DNA of 64,000 nt from Isoetes taiwanensis (GCA_021234155.1 JAJEKV010000012.1:4469789-4533788), one strand, 5' to 3'. Positions 1 through 11,870 are shown, counted from the first letter of the stretch. Made by a program: numbers and translations. The notes: generated by a model not told the origin, from the letters alone.

Positions 1-1210
1 TCTTCCAAAATGTTTTAGGTTCAGCCAATAACTCTTCCACCATTTTTCTATTCTTATTGTGCAGATATGCCCGCTTCTTGCTTTTAAGCATTTGAATATA
101 AACCTTTCTTTCATGTACCTTATTCACCCCTTGTGCTGATTTAAATTTTAACCTTTGTTGCTTGCATTCCGCATCAAACCATGCATTGCAAGGTAGCCCC
201 TATCGCTGGCGATAAGAAATAAAACAACTGTCAGCAGATTGAGTCAAACTCATAGTCATTGCATTACTCATTTCCTGTACTGTATTAGGCCAAACAAGGG
301 ATGCAACTTTTTGCGCACACATTTTACTATACTCCTGTGCCTTATCATATTTTAAATAAATCCGTTTACATTTAGCTGAAGCACCCTGTTGTCTATATTG
401 ACAATGCACGCTTATTTCTATGGATACAGGCACATGATCAGAGTTCTCATTTTCATCTCCAATTGTCAAACTAACAATATATTTAGCAAAAGAAGGTTTA
501 GCAATGATGTAGTCTACAACACTTGCATTTTTTACAAGTTCGCTTTCCAGAACCTGGATATCTAGTTGTACCATTGAAAATCACCATCTCAAAACCACCA
601 CACAGATGCAAGACATGACGACCTTGTGGAGTCGGCCATTTCACACTGTCGTCTGAAATCCTATTCCACCCTGATATCTCTAACTCGTCATTATCTAACA
701 TCTCTAACCATTCTGCTTTCCCATCTGGGCTCACCAAAGCTGCTTGATGGTTCCCAGTACGACCATTAAAGTCACCCATCAACAAAATCTCAGAGTCAAA
801 ATATCCTGTTCCAAATAAAAAAATGGATCGTCTTTATCTATATTTTCTTTGTTATAAACAGGAGAATCCCTTTGGTGGAAAATAACAACCTGCCACATAT
901 ATCTTACCATACTTGCCTGGTACCTCAATCCAAATATATTGTGCGGATGCTTTATGCTTTAATACCGATATGGTCTGCGCAATTTCAATTCTCGCATAGC
1001 AAGCGATGCCCCCAGAACCTTTAAGATTCCATCCTTTCTTATTCCAAACAGAATGCAACAAAGTAAAGCCTGCAATATTTGGGAGACCTTTCTCCTCATG
1101 TTCACAAGTTTCCAAAAAGAAAATTATATCTACATCAACTAAAAAATCTAACATAGTGCGTACCTTGCTATGTTTCAATGTGTTGATATTCCAGCATACT
1201 ATCCTGGCGG
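1..1210 (-). pseudogene. LINE-A ORF2 endonuclease, frameshifted
   Basis: The minus strand from about 1205 encodes an exonuclease/endonuclease/phosphatase domain: start RIVCWNINTLKHSKV, FLETCEHEEKGLPNIAGF, GSGGIACYAR, YVAGCYFPP, MGDFNGRTGN and the terminal SDHVPVSIEI. These are the usual nicking-endonuclease landmarks of L1 ORF2, including the DxN and SDH catalytic motifs. The pieces lie in different frames, with shifts near 870, 800 and 560, so no intact protein is possible. After 200 the sequence still reads as ORF2 linker toward the left edge. Confidence 0.75.
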
Positions 1211-1221
1211 TCGATATTTCC

Positions 1222-1640
1222 TATGCCCCATCTATTACCACTCTTCCACCTCTCCAATATGCATTTTTCCCTGCTGCCCTAGCTTCCTTCATTCTCAAAA
1301 TGTCACTTTTCCGCTGCTCAAATTGAGTTTTAGTAAGGTCATCATTGATCCAAATGCGTTGACCTTTAAGCAATGAGCGCTTTTGCATGACCCGTGCTTT
1401 AACCTCTTTACTTGCACACTTCACTAAAATATTACGTGTTCCTTCACCTTTCCTCCCAATCCGATATGCCTCCAAAACATCCACTTGCACCTGCATATTC
1501 TCTGCTATAAAATTTTGCACGACCTCAATAGTATTCTCGTTTTCTTCCTCTGGGAATCCTGCAATTCTAAAGTTGTTCGCTTTAATCTCCCTCTCATGCA
1601 TATAACTCAAGTGTTCCATTTTTTTTTTTTTTTTGAAGAA
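1222..1640 (-). CDS. LINE-A ORF1, C-terminal RRM-like part
   Basis: The minus-strand frame from the MEHLSYMHERE segment down to the stop at 1222 contains NNFRIAGFPEEENENT, VLEAYRIGRKGEG, RNILVKCASKEVKARVM and IWINDDLTKTQ. This order matches the RRM and C-terminal domain of plant L1 ORF1 proteins and is closely parallelled by LINE-B ORF1 at 61464-60787. A run of lysines that seems to precede it is only the poly(A) of the inserted retroposon read through. ORF2 endonuclease begins within about 20 bases of this stop. Confidence 0.75.
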
Positions 1641-2839
1641 CTGTGTCAGCAATATATTAAAAGAATGGTAATGTTACAAAGCAAGTGAGGAGGAAGGAGA
1701 ACTGCCCCAAAGAGACAGTGATACCTCGACACTCCACAACAACTGCAACTCTACTGCTGTACAAACTGGCCATCACCATCTACCACACCCAAGAAGTCCC
1801 GCCAAATGGAAAAACTTCCGCTTCTACTAATCCCCGGAACACCAAAAGCTTTGAAATAGCTTTGTACTGAAGTCGAGGGAATCAGAGAGGTCGTGTCAAT
1901 CCCCCCCGAAGATCCACAACCGCCGCCTCCAAATCAACCACACCAACCAAGCCACGCGACGGATGCAAGGCTTGCTGTCGTCTGAGCGGCCAAACACCGT
2001 GATATACATGAAGCGACAATTGTTGGCTATTCAATCTCACCTGAAATAGAGCCCCTCGACCCAATCCCGCAACCTGCAAGTGAGGGCATAAAACCGCATA
2101 AATGCTCCACAGCCTCAATGCATGAAGGCCACAACAAGGGCAAAGAGGGCTCACACCCGCCTAAACCGACTCACAAGGACATTCACCACGGCGTGATTGC
2201 ACCACCTCGCCACAGAGCCAACCTTCGGTGGGGAAGTGAGCTCCATGTCCACGCCCAAACCGAAGCGCCATCGAGAACCCTCGGAAGTGCGAGACCACTT
2301 GCCCGAAGGGGCAGAGTGTCATGAATAGCCAACACCCTGGTAACAAGACCGCGATAAAACAAGAAGATACAACATCCGGATGAACCTTCCAAACCTGCAC
2401 CACCACATCACCCCGAGGGGACTATAGGTATGTGTAGCGGAATACTCCCCGCCACTTGTTCCCAGATAGCCCTCCATCGTCCTTCAGGAAAAGCGAGCCT
2501 CGAAGAACTCCCACGGGCTAGCCGACCATCCCAATACCAATCCTCCAAGGTGAGCACAGCAGCTCGCCTCCAACGGCCTCACTCGTCCGAAAGCATGCAC
2601 GATGGGCGCCAAGGGCAAGTACGCCAGGGGTAGAGGAACCCACAAGAAAGGAGAAGAGTGGTGATAAACCGAGGCATAATCTAGCTGGAAGAGCACCGCG
2701 ACGTGATCCCAAGCCCGCAACACCCCCGTGAGAAAAGGGGATGCATGTGGGAAAGGCCGGAGACCATACAACAGTGCCCAGGGCAACTCTACATGCACAG
2801 ACGACTTTCCAAATGCCACACAAGTGTTCCATACTCAAT
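1620..2839 (-). mobile_element. Retroposon (LINE 3' end) inserted in LINE-A ORF1
   Basis: A GC-rich 1.2-kb block interrupts ORF1. It ends on the minus strand in a poly(A) (poly-T at about 1619-1635 on +), and both sides carry AAGTGTTCCATTTTTT, a target duplication of about 16 bases. Removing the block restores a continuous ORF1 reading frame across the junction. The last bases before the tail (AATATATTGCTGACACAGTTC) look like a plant LINE 3'UTR. The 5' junction has filler: a further partial copy of the target plus eight bases matching the inverse of adjacent sequence, typical of template switching at a 5' truncation. No conserved coding domain was recognised inside. Confidence 0.65.
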
Positions 2840-2894
2840 GAAAGTGTTCCATTTTTTCATTGAGTATGTCTATAGCTTCCTGAAATCCCCTGCC

Positions 2895-3488
2895 CTATTC
2901 ATGTGGAGCACTAAAGTTCGAATTTTCTATCTCACATTGAGGTGCCATGTTTACAATCTGTTGCTTCAACTCAGAATTCTCATGCTTTAGTGAAAACAAA
3001 CATTCATTCATACCTTGAAGAATTTTCATCATTTGAGCTTGCTGTGCTACTGCCTCTCTTCGTGCTTGCTCTGCCTCTTTTATAGCTTGCTCCATCAAAT
3101 CCAAGATCCTCATCATGACCGTCAAGAGCTGACCCACAATCGCCCTCCCAAAGGACTGAAGACGGTGTCTCATGGCTGAATTTGAATGAGCCATTGGAGC
3201 CGCTGCCGGGATCCCAAAAACAGAGATTTGCGGAGCAGAAGTCATTTGAGGATCCCCTGGTATAGAGTGCTGGACTGCCGAACTTGCAGAGGGCAAATCC
3301 CCTAGTATAACTGCAGGTGAATCTTCTCCACAACCCGGTTCGTCAGATGAAGCATCAGAGTCAATGTTGCTGTTATCACAGGTTATTTGTTTTGTTTTTC
3401 CTTTTTTTTTTTCATTAGCTTTGGTGTTTATGTTCTGGCCTGCATCAGACCCACCATCCCTTTTTTTTGCCTTTTGTTTATTTGCCAT
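2895..3488 (-). CDS. LINE-A ORF1, N-terminal part (coiled-coil RNA-binding protein)
   Basis: A 197-residue reading frame begins at the ATG at 3488 with a lysine-rich basic start (MANKQKAKKRD), then an acidic Ser/Asp stretch, a Pro/Ala/Ser-rich linker and, in the last third, a helical heptad-like stretch (MEQAIKEAEQARREAVAQQ) typical of L1 ORF1 trimerisation coiled coils. The frame stops at 2895. The rest of ORF1, an RRM-like domain, continues at 1619-1222 beyond the inserted retroposon. In living L1 elements this protein coats the element RNA. Function is inferred from position and composition. Confidence 0.7.
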   Translation of the reverse strand: MANKQKAKKRDGGSDAGQNINTKANEKKKGKTKQITCDNSNIDSDASSDEPGCGEDSPAVILGDLPSASSAVQHSIPGDPQMTSAPQISVFGIPAAAPMAHSNSAMRHRLQSFGRAIVGQLLTVMMRILDLMEQAIKEAEQARREAVAQQAQMMKILQGMNECLFSLKHENSELKQQIVNMAPQCEIENSNFSAPHE

Positions 3489-3660
3489 GGTCTCCCCTCA
3501 TTATAACCGGTCTGAAACAAAGTAGACTCACTGAAATCCAAAATTTCAAATTTCTGCACCTGGCCGCAAACCTCCCTTTATGACGACCCCACCTGGCCGC
3601 AATCCGCCCAAACCGCCACATGAACTGCCTGGCAAACCCCCTTTATGAAGACTGTTTTTT

Positions 3661-3955
3661 GCTGAAGGATGCCTGCAAACCTCCCCTGATGATGAAAGGT
3701 CTGCCCAGCACCAGAATCCAGCAGACCCGATTAGCCCATCCAAGAACCAAGTTGAAGCAGCCGGAAATCAAATTGAAGCAGACCTCACCCTTTTTTATGA
3801 AGATCAGTGTGTTTTTTTTGCTGAAGGATACCTGCCTGATGATGAAAGGTCTGCCCAGCACCAGAGCCCAGCAGACCCGATTAGCCCAGCCAAGAACCAA
3901 GTTGAAGCAGTCGGAAATCAAGTTGAAGCAGACCCGACCTTGTTTTGCCGAAACT
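3661..3955 (-). repeat. Tandem repeat in LINE-A 5' leader
   Basis: Two copies (3661-3819 and 3820-3955) share the segments GATGATGAAAGGTCTGCCCAG and AGCAGACCCGATTAGCCCA, followed by the AACCAAGTTGAAGCAG segment. They lie directly upstream of the ORF1 start, in the position where some L1 families carry promoter monomers. A promoter role is inference. Confidence 0.7.
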
Positions 3956-4133
3956 AGTTGATTAGAATCGAAAAAATGCTTGTTTTTGCCGAAACCAGGT
4001 GACAAATGCCTGTTTTTTCCCGAAACCAGGTGGAAGCAACACGAGATCCTTGCACAAAATTGCATGTAATCATAAAATCTGCCTCGGATCACGAGCCCAA
4101 GTCAGAACCACAGAAACTCTAGCGCCCAAATAT

Positions 4134-5040
<907 letters not shown>

Positions 5041-5048
5041 AAAAAATT

Positions 5049-5049
5049 C

Positions 5050-5080
<31 letters not shown>

Positions 5081-5488
5081 GAAAGCTCACTTTTTCAATA
5101 TTTATAGTATACATGAAGAAAAAATTAAGTTCTTCACTTTCATGCCTGCACAACAATGACTACTTTCCAAAATCGTGCAAAACAATAATTACTTCCACAA
5201 AATGTCTTTTCCTCTGCCACCAAAGACGTAATTTTAAAAATGTTACAACTTTGGCTGCAAACATTTTCAATCTTCTTTTCTAAGATACAAATCGGTCAAA
5301 ATCAATATCCAGTGAAGTGAATGATCAACAATGTGCTTATGCACATTGATATTTTTACTTGCCAAGGGCGAGCTGGTATTTCCCTAGCTGCAAAAATGAT
5401 GAAAATATCATCCAGCAGTTTATTACTAATTTACCAACACAAGGATCATTTCTTAATCTTTGTATCACTAGTCTCTATCTTTGGTGAA
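5049..5488 (-). pseudogene. Retroposed MED19 3'UTR fragment with poly(A)
   Basis: Positions 5241-5488 are nearly identical to 16048-16295, which lies just downstream of the MED19-like coding sequence at 16.3-16.8 kb. On the minus strand this fragment continues for about 160 further bases and ends in a poly(A), seen as a T run at about 5051-5078. That is the structure of a 5'-truncated retrocopy of an mRNA. The few coding-end bases that remain (6306-6320) are separated from it by an 813-bp foldback element. Confidence 0.65.
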
Positions 5489-6301
5489 ATGACATATTTA
5501 ACAAAATTTGGACTTATTCAAATCTAATAAATGTGCTCCAAGGATGCCATGATAATATTATATGTATTTTTAGCTCTGATTGATTTTAATAATTTGTTCT
5601 GTTTATCTTTAAATAAAAAATATGATACTTACTAAAGTTTAAAGTTGCTTTCTAAATTAATTCTCGATTTCATCTATTTAGAATTAAATTTTCATCTAAG
5701 ATAACTCTGTATAAATAAAATACTATGCTTTTCAAAATATTTAAAGAAAGTTTTAGATTAAAATTAATTAAATGATTACGTTTATGTTTAATAAAAAAAT
5801 GAATAGTTTATTATCGATTAAATGTTAATATATTTTATTTCATCAATAATAAATTATTCAATAGTTATTATTAAACCAATAATTTTATATCATTTAACTA
5901 TTTTCAACCTAAAACTTTTCTTAAAGTATTTTTTAAAGTGTAAAAATTTGTAAATTGTGAAATTTTAATAATAGTTTTAAGTCAATCGCTTATCAAACCA
6001 TCATATTTCATTTAATTACCATGATTGCTAAATTTTGAATCTGTTAAATAACTACAAATTGAAATTTTTATATTCTTGAAATGTCTAATTCTAAATAGAT
6101 TCAAATGAAAATTAGTTTAGAAATCAAGTTTATTCTTTAATAACCATTGTAGTTTTAATTGAAAGATAAACTTATATAATTAAAACTTATAATAATTATA
6201 ACAATCAAGAATTTTCAAACAATACATATATTCTTACAATGGCGTTTTTGAAGTGCTATCTATTAAATCTGAATAAGTCCATATTTTGTTGAATATGTCA
6301 T
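5489..6301. mobile_element. 813-bp AT-rich foldback element (giant-hairpin MITE)
   Basis: The ends are inverted: 5489 onward begins ATGACATATTTAACAAAAT and the last bases before 6302 give ATGACATATTCAACAAAAT on the other strand. Similarity continues through nearly the whole length, so the unit is one imperfect inverted repeat with its axis near 5890. It is flanked by TGAA at 5485-5488 and 6302-6305. The paralogous sequence at 16291-16305 reads GGTGAACTC with a single TGAA and no insert, giving an empty site. No ORF is present. Confidence 0.85.
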
Positions 6302-6320
6302 TGAACTCTTATGCTTTTTG

Positions 6321-6859
6321 GGTTGCCCCTAAGGGGATAAACCCTCGTTCATGTGGGTTTACGGCATATTCTAAGTACATGCTAGTATATGCTCAGAATA
6401 TTCCAATGACTGCTCCAAACCCATTATTGCCTGTAAACTGGCGGTGGCTTCTGTCAATGGGCAGCCATCTCGAAACTGGCTAACCGTCTGGGAAGACAGC
6501 GAGTATTTTGAGTGTCTGGTCCAACACTGTTTCATGGCTGTTTGAGGTTCCGAAGATGCTTCTGAGATGTGAGGTAATTCGTGACTTCAAGGTTTTCTTT
6601 TTCCCTATTTATATGGCCTCAACGTCCCGACCTTGAGTACAGAAGAGCAAAGGCACCAGATTTCTCCATCACTTTTAGGCCCTTTAAATTCTGATATAAC
6701 AAGCAAAATGATATAGAAGAAATTTGTTTTGCATCTTTGTGTAGTTATTGAATTACATGATAATCTAGAGGTTTAAATATCAGATGGTCGAATTGTTTTA
6801 TGCAAGAATTTAGTGGTTATGAATGTTTCCATGGGATTATAGAAGCAAAGGTGGAGGAT
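6321..6859. other. Intergenic, no gene recognised
   Basis: This stretch of moderate GC content lies between the retrocopy fragment and the aldo-keto reductase remnant. Short open frames exist but none matches a family I know and none has clear splice signals. Confidence 0.5.
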
Positions 6860-7538
6860 ATGAAAGCATTTCGTTTAAATACTGGCAGTCTAATTCCATC
6901 CATAGCCTTTGGGACAGGGTCAAACAGGCCTGAGCTCAAGAGCTCAATTTTATATGCGATCAAGGTCGATCGAGTTTGCGGTCTCATTTCCACTTCTTAT
7001 AGCTCTTTATTTGACACAATCATCTGCTTATATGCTACCAGATTGGTTATAGGCATTTTGATACTGCTAGCCAATATGGTACCGAAGCTTGCCTTGGAGA
7101 AGCCCTTGCAGAAGCATTCTCAAATGGACTAGTAAAGCGCGAAGAGGTCTTCATACTACAAAACTTTGGTCTACAGACCATGATGAAGTTCTTGCTACAC
7201 TGAAAAGCAGTTTGAGGTAATTTATTTTTTTGTAATTGAGCAAAAGATTATGACCTCTCGTTTGAGGTTGTTTTTTTTTAATTTTCTCAACCAGGAAGTT
7301 GAAGCTGGACTATGTTGATCTTTATTTGGTCCACTGGCCTATGAGGATGAAAAAGACAACAAATTTTATTATGCCAAAGGAGGAGGAGTTTCTTCCTCTT
7401 GATTTAAGAGGGACATGGGAAGGTATGGAGAAATGTGTGGAGCTTGGACTAACTAAAGCAATAGGTGTTAGCAATTATTCAGTTAGGCATCTAAAGGATC
7501 TTTTATCACATGCCAAAATTCCTGCAGCAGTCAATCAG
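6860..7538 (+). pseudogene. Aldo-keto reductase, 5' half, decayed
   Basis: Three exons can be read: 6860-6964 (MKAFRLNTGSLIPSIAFGTG), 7042-7216 ([20 protein letters not shown]) and 7295-7538 (LDYVDLYLVHWPM to GVSNYSVRHLKDLL, ending AAVNQ). Introns have GT/AG ends. Family landmarks are the HFDTA-x-YG motif with the catalytic Asp and Tyr, and the active-site His in VHWP. One base is missing near 7152 where the catalytic-lysine segment (TTKLW) should be read, so that segment falls out of frame. The donor after 7538 reads AT instead of GT, and the C-terminal half of the (alpha/beta)8 barrel is absent. An NADPH-dependent carbonyl reductase of AKR4 type is the likely parent. Confidence 0.85.
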
Positions 7539-7770
7539 ATAATTTTTTTTTTATTGTGTCTCCTTGAAACATACATTTTCATCATGATATATAGTCTATA
7601 TTGCGGCCCAGATTGAGATCCGCATTGTAAGTGGCCTTCATAACTTAAAGCAATTACTAATTTCTTCTTTTGCAGGAGCTTTTTTTATCCATCTTTAGTC
7701 ATTGTTATAAGTGTCAAATGATGTAAAAAGTCTCACCATTGTCATGTAATTCTGTTTTCGTGAAATATCT

Positions 7771-8463
7771 AGGTTAATCAAACTAGATCTGTCAGTCTTG
7801 CAAATGGCTTCAGTTGCTCAGAATGTCCCCACACGGGAATAGATGCTTTTCCCATGTTTCCGATTGAATATGAGTTGGAGATGTCAATGAAGGAGAAGGC
7901 CAAGATATCAGTGTCCAGGCCGATGATTCAACAGGGTCTCAGTTATTTAAAACAATCTAAAGACATCGTACAGAATCCAAAACCAACTGCTTAAAACAAC
8001 CAGGACAACACTATTCCAGCTTAAGTGAAGGATGGGTGGGAAACTGTGAAATAGGAAAACGCCAGGAATCAGAATCCGTTTGGCTGGTCGTAGTTTTTGT
8101 TATTCGTTTTTGGTATGCACCTCCTTAGCGCGCATTCCAGCTTTCTATGCGCGTAAAACATGGATGATGTTCGGAACAGCAGTGCCCCCAATAGAAATCG
8201 AAGGACCTGTACAGAGGTGGGTTCAGCCATCCATAAATTATCCCAGTGAGGAGAAAATCACAAATTTCACTGCAACTTCGAGTTTGAAATCAATTCTGAA
8301 GGAGGAAGATATGCAAAATACTTCATGTGATGAGAACATTCAAAAGAATTCTGAAGTAATAGACACACAAGGTACTCCATGTGAAGAAATTTCTACGAGC
8401 CCTAAAGTAACATCTTCCACAGGTGAATTAACCTCTGCAGAGTTTTGGCAACAGATATTCTAA
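7771..8463 (+). other. Unrecognised coding-like stretch
   Basis: After a plausible acceptor at about 7770 a frame continues to a stop near 7994 (HTGIDAFPMFPIEYELEM, MIQQGLSYLKQSKDIV). A second frame, 8080-8463, contains WMMFGTAVPPIEIEGPVQRW and ends in a Ser/Thr-rich tail with FWQQIF. Composition looks coding, but I do not recognise the family and cannot tell whether they belong to one gene. They do not match aldo-keto reductase C-termini. Confidence 0.3.
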
Positions 8464-9239
8464 AGTTTTCCATAAACTTAAAAATATTGATTTTGTTTTG
8501 GTAGACGAGTGAATAATGTGCTTAAATTATATATGCAAAGTAAAAAGTTGACTGAGTGGAACAAGATTCTCATCCATCAAAGTAAAATTTTGATATCTTA
8601 CTTATTCTTATTGGAAGAAGGTTTGGTCCTTGTAATTCATCATATTTTGATATCTGACTGTGAGCAGTTATGATATTAAAACGTGTGGCCTTCCATTTGC
8701 TGAAAACAGAGGGAAAAGGTATATCATGGCCAATTTCACTCATAAATTATATGCTACGTACATTTATACTTGGCATATATACTATCTCTGGAACATGAAC
8801 ATTTTCTGATACTTCGTTATGCATGGCTGCTCCTTCTACAAAAAGGTTATGGGGAAGCTGCACCAGACCATGGAGTGCTAGAATGGTTGGCCTCCCTAAG
8901 GCCGTGCGAATTGGCCAGGTATGGAAACTAATTTGATTGTCTTCATTTACATTTCTTTGTCCCAGGCATAATTAAATGTTCCTCACCACTTCATCTACTT
9001 TCAAATGGAAGCTTTGCGTTTGGAGATCCATAGAGAAAGCCGTTCTAGGACAGAACCAATTCAAGTAACTCTAGTAGTGATTTAACTGTTGTCCAGATTA
9101 ACAAAGTCTCAACATCCTCTTTGATGCTCATTGGGAAATGAGGCTACTCATATCGTAGTTAGGCATTCTTTAGTACCATGAAGTATTATCGATGGCGACA
9201 AATTCATCATCTTTGTATTTTCATTTGTTCTATGTAGAA
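8464..9239. other. Intergenic, no gene recognised
   Basis: AT-rich. It contains only a short 32-codon frame (about 8823-8918) ending at a GT. No domain was recognised. Confidence 0.45.
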
Positions 9240-10130
9240 TATCCCTGTCGTAGCCCTGGTGCTCAAGCAGCTGCTAGAGTCCCATGGTCCACACAAATAA
9301 CCTCTTCCAAGATTGCCAAGAACTGAGGGCAAATTTCCTTACAAGATCTGCCTAGATACGTTGGGATCCTGCTTTGAAGCTCTAGAACTCCCTTCAAAGT
9401 GCAGTCTTGAAATACCAGGCCAGTGTTCTAATTTGGGTCAGTTCATCTTTGAGCAGTTATAGTGTTCTCTTGATAATGGAGGGCTGGCTATCAGGCTGTT
9501 ATCCTGGAACAGAGCTGCTGCATTTCCAAATACAAAATCTGTTGTGCCATATATGTTGCAACCTCTGAGGAATTGACGAAATAAATGAACGTACAATGTG
9601 TCCTGATAACCTTCAAAAGCGCACTGAAAGAAAGCTACTCTGTCTGCAGCAAGTCGCAATGCCAATGCCTGATGCTCTCTTGGTCTAGCCTTGTTTGCAA
9701 TTGTCATGTCTCTGTCCAGAAGTCTTTCGGCATCTATTGCTGCATAAGATCAATTCTTTATGTCAAGAATCGAAGGCATACTTTGGAATAAAGAGATTGA
9801 AGGGTAAAAATCAAGTTATACATACCTACTGTTGCTGAGGTAAAGGTCGCGATGCTAGGGTCCTGGATGATTTTGCTTGCAGTTATTATTGTTTTGCCAG
9901 CACCATCTCCGACCAACATGATGAAGGACTGGTTGCTTGTATGCTGGAAAAATTCCACTCCCATCCTTTGCTACAATTGCATCTGCTACTAACTGTGAAG
10001 AATAATCCCATTGTTGCAAGAATTTTGTATCTGCTTCTTTCAGGCACCTTGGGTAGCTGTTCCTGCCCACAAACATTGACGATGCACTTGAGTTTTTTTG
10101 CTCATTATAGACTATGGAGATCAGAGCCAA
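9240..10130 (-). pseudogene. Pectin methylesterase fragment, decayed
   Basis: Reading the minus strand from 10130: a linker with WVSxx-like spacing, VADAIVAKDGSG (start of the catalytic domain), then after a deletion and frame change IMLVGDGAGKTIITASK. A well-formed intron (donor near 9831, acceptor near 9715) follows, then HQALALRLAADRVAFFQCAF, GYQDTLYVHLFRQFL and GTTDFVFGNAAALFQ, and in yet another frame NTGLVFQDCTL and TYLGR. These are the conserved GYQDTLY and DF(I/V)FGNAA motifs of plant pectinesterases, including the catalytic Gln and Asp. Multiple frameshifts and a deletion after DGSG show it is dead. The intron means it derives from a genomic copy, not a retrocopy. Confidence 0.85.
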
Positions 10131-10261
10131 CAGTTTACTCAGTTGCTTCTCTGTATTAGACCTTGCACCTTTGTTGCCAACCTTGCATGTATTTACATGG
10201 GTTAGTGATGCACTTATCCATGTATAAATATCCCATATTTTTGCGTCTCTCAGTCTTGCAT

Positions 10262-10816
10262 TGCCCTCAATTGTTGTAATCTCTTGTCAAAACCCTTGGC
10301 TACAAGTCTAGCTTTGTGCTTTGACATTGTCCCATCAGCATGAAATTTGATTTTAAACACCCACTTACAGCCAATAACTTGCTTATCAGCTGGGAGTTCA
10401 ACCAATTTCCATGTGTCTTGCTTCAGCAATTGAGAGTATTCTTCTTCCATTGCATGCTGCCACTGCGGATCACTAGCTGCTTCATGAAAGATGTGTGGAT
10501 CAACATGATCCTGGACCTTTGCCATTAAGGCAAGATTACATGATCCATTAGACTTCTCCCCAAGCTTCTCCATCGACGCGGCCGATCTCCTAGGTTCAAC
10601 AATAGGTACAACAAAATGCCGCAACCGCTTCCGCAACAATTTGTTTCTCCTTGAGACGTCCGATCTCCTAGGTTCAACAACGAGGTATAGCAAGTGTGCT
10701 ACAATAGGTGCCGTAACAGTCGGATCAGGTGCTACAAGCATCTTCATGTGTGCCGGACTCTCCCCGAAAGGAATCAACCCGCCCATGGACCATAGGGCGA
10801 GTGGGATTGGGATCAT
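10262..10816 (-). pseudogene. Copia integrase C-terminus to RT start
   Basis: The frame contains two imperfect copies of a VEPRRS segment (near 10690 and 10590), then WQHAMEEEYSQLLKQDTWKL, IGCKWVFKIKFHADGTM and KARLVAKGF, the opening of copia reverse transcriptase. No RT catalytic YVDD motif follows because the element is truncated here. Confidence 0.8.
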
Positions 10817-11256
10817 CCCGCCAATACTTCGTGCAAATGCGAAGTTTACGAGAAACCACTAGAGGGGAGAGAAAGGTCTACCAAGAAAGCTATCGATCTC
10901 CAACATCCAAGCCGCTATCATTGTGAACCGCAGGAGAATCACTTTCGAAGATACACCATCATATACGACATCTTCAACGAACCGAACCGACTCACATAAT
11001 AACCCGCTTGTTGGAAGGATCATACAACTTGTAACCTTTCTGATTTTCCTCGATATCCAATGAAGATGGCTTTGACACCCCCGCCATGTAACTTCCCATA
11101 CTTTTTCAGCTTCTCAAATGTATGGAAGCATAAGCCAAGCATCCAAACACCCTCAAATGAGACACACATCCGGGTTTCATTCTCCAAAATGCTTCATAAG
11201 GAGTCACATTCGGACTGCCTTAGTAGGCTTACCTATTTGCCGATATGTCATTGCCA

Positions 11257-11870
11257 CTACCGCCTCTCCCCAAAAGATTCAAAGTTGTTGTGACTCATCA
11301 TAGATCTTGCCAAATCAAGCAAAGATCTATTCCTCCTTTCAGCTACACCATTTTGTGGATGAGCATAAGGAATAATTAACTGTCTTTCAATACCTTCTTC
11401 CATGAGAAACTCATCAAAGGCATTAGAAACATATTCACCTCCATTGTCACTTCTCAACTTTTTATTACTAACCCCGCCCGCTTTTCGATTCGCCGCTTTG
11501 AAGGCCTTGAATTTGCCAAGCACCTCGATTTGCGAAAGGCAAAAGTATACACCCAAGTGTACCTACTAAAATCATCAATCGTGGTCAAGAAATACCTCTT
11601 TCCACCTAGTGAAACATCGTGCATATAGCACAAATCGAATGCAAAGCAGCTCAAGAGGTTGAGTTGCTTTCGATGAAGAGCCTCTTTGTGGAAAAGGTTG
11701 GCCGAGGTTGATTTCCGAGATGGCATGCGAGAACACTCAAGCTTGACACATTTCGTAGAGGCAATACCAGAGCCATCTTGTTCTTGTACAAAGCATGTAC
11801 AAAGCAGTTGCCTCCAACATGATGACCAAAATGAGCATGCCACGATGCTCGCCAGTCAAGTCGGCACATA
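11257..11870 (-). pseudogene. Copia integrase core, broken
   Basis: Segments in several frames: FLTTIDDFSRYTWVYTFAF (first catalytic Asp), KLRSDNGGEYVSNAFDEFL (second Asp), then IPYAHPQNGVAERRNRSL (catalytic Glu). The region between the first and second Asp is scrambled by small indels around 11490-11540. The zinc-binding N-terminus is only partly readable. Confidence 0.8.

Larger units (their letters stand above)
1..4130 (-). mobile_element. LINE-A: L1-type non-LTR retrotransposon, 5' part
   Basis: Read on the minus strand, this is the 5' part of an L1-type LINE: repeated GC-richer leader (about 4130-3489), ORF1 from the ATG at 3488, then the apurinic-type endonuclease start of ORF2 running off the window. 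Endonuclease landmarks include MGDFNGRTGN near 785-750 and NSDHVPV near 450-430. ORF1 is interrupted by a separate retroposon (about 1620-2839). Several frame changes in the endonuclease part, for example near 870 and 800, indicate decay. The reverse transcriptase would lie left of the window. The family resembles LINE-B (58.1-61.5 kb) in ORF1 and endonuclease, so they are relatives. Confidence 0.85.

Noticed and set aside
1221-1652. ORF that starts with a poly-lysine stretch before the LINE ORF1 segment
   Set aside because: The lysines come from the poly(A) of the inserted retroposon; the start is not real.
1882-2819. Several overlapping GC-rich ORFs on both strands
   Set aside because: No domain and opposite-strand overlap; they lie in a retroposon 3' region.
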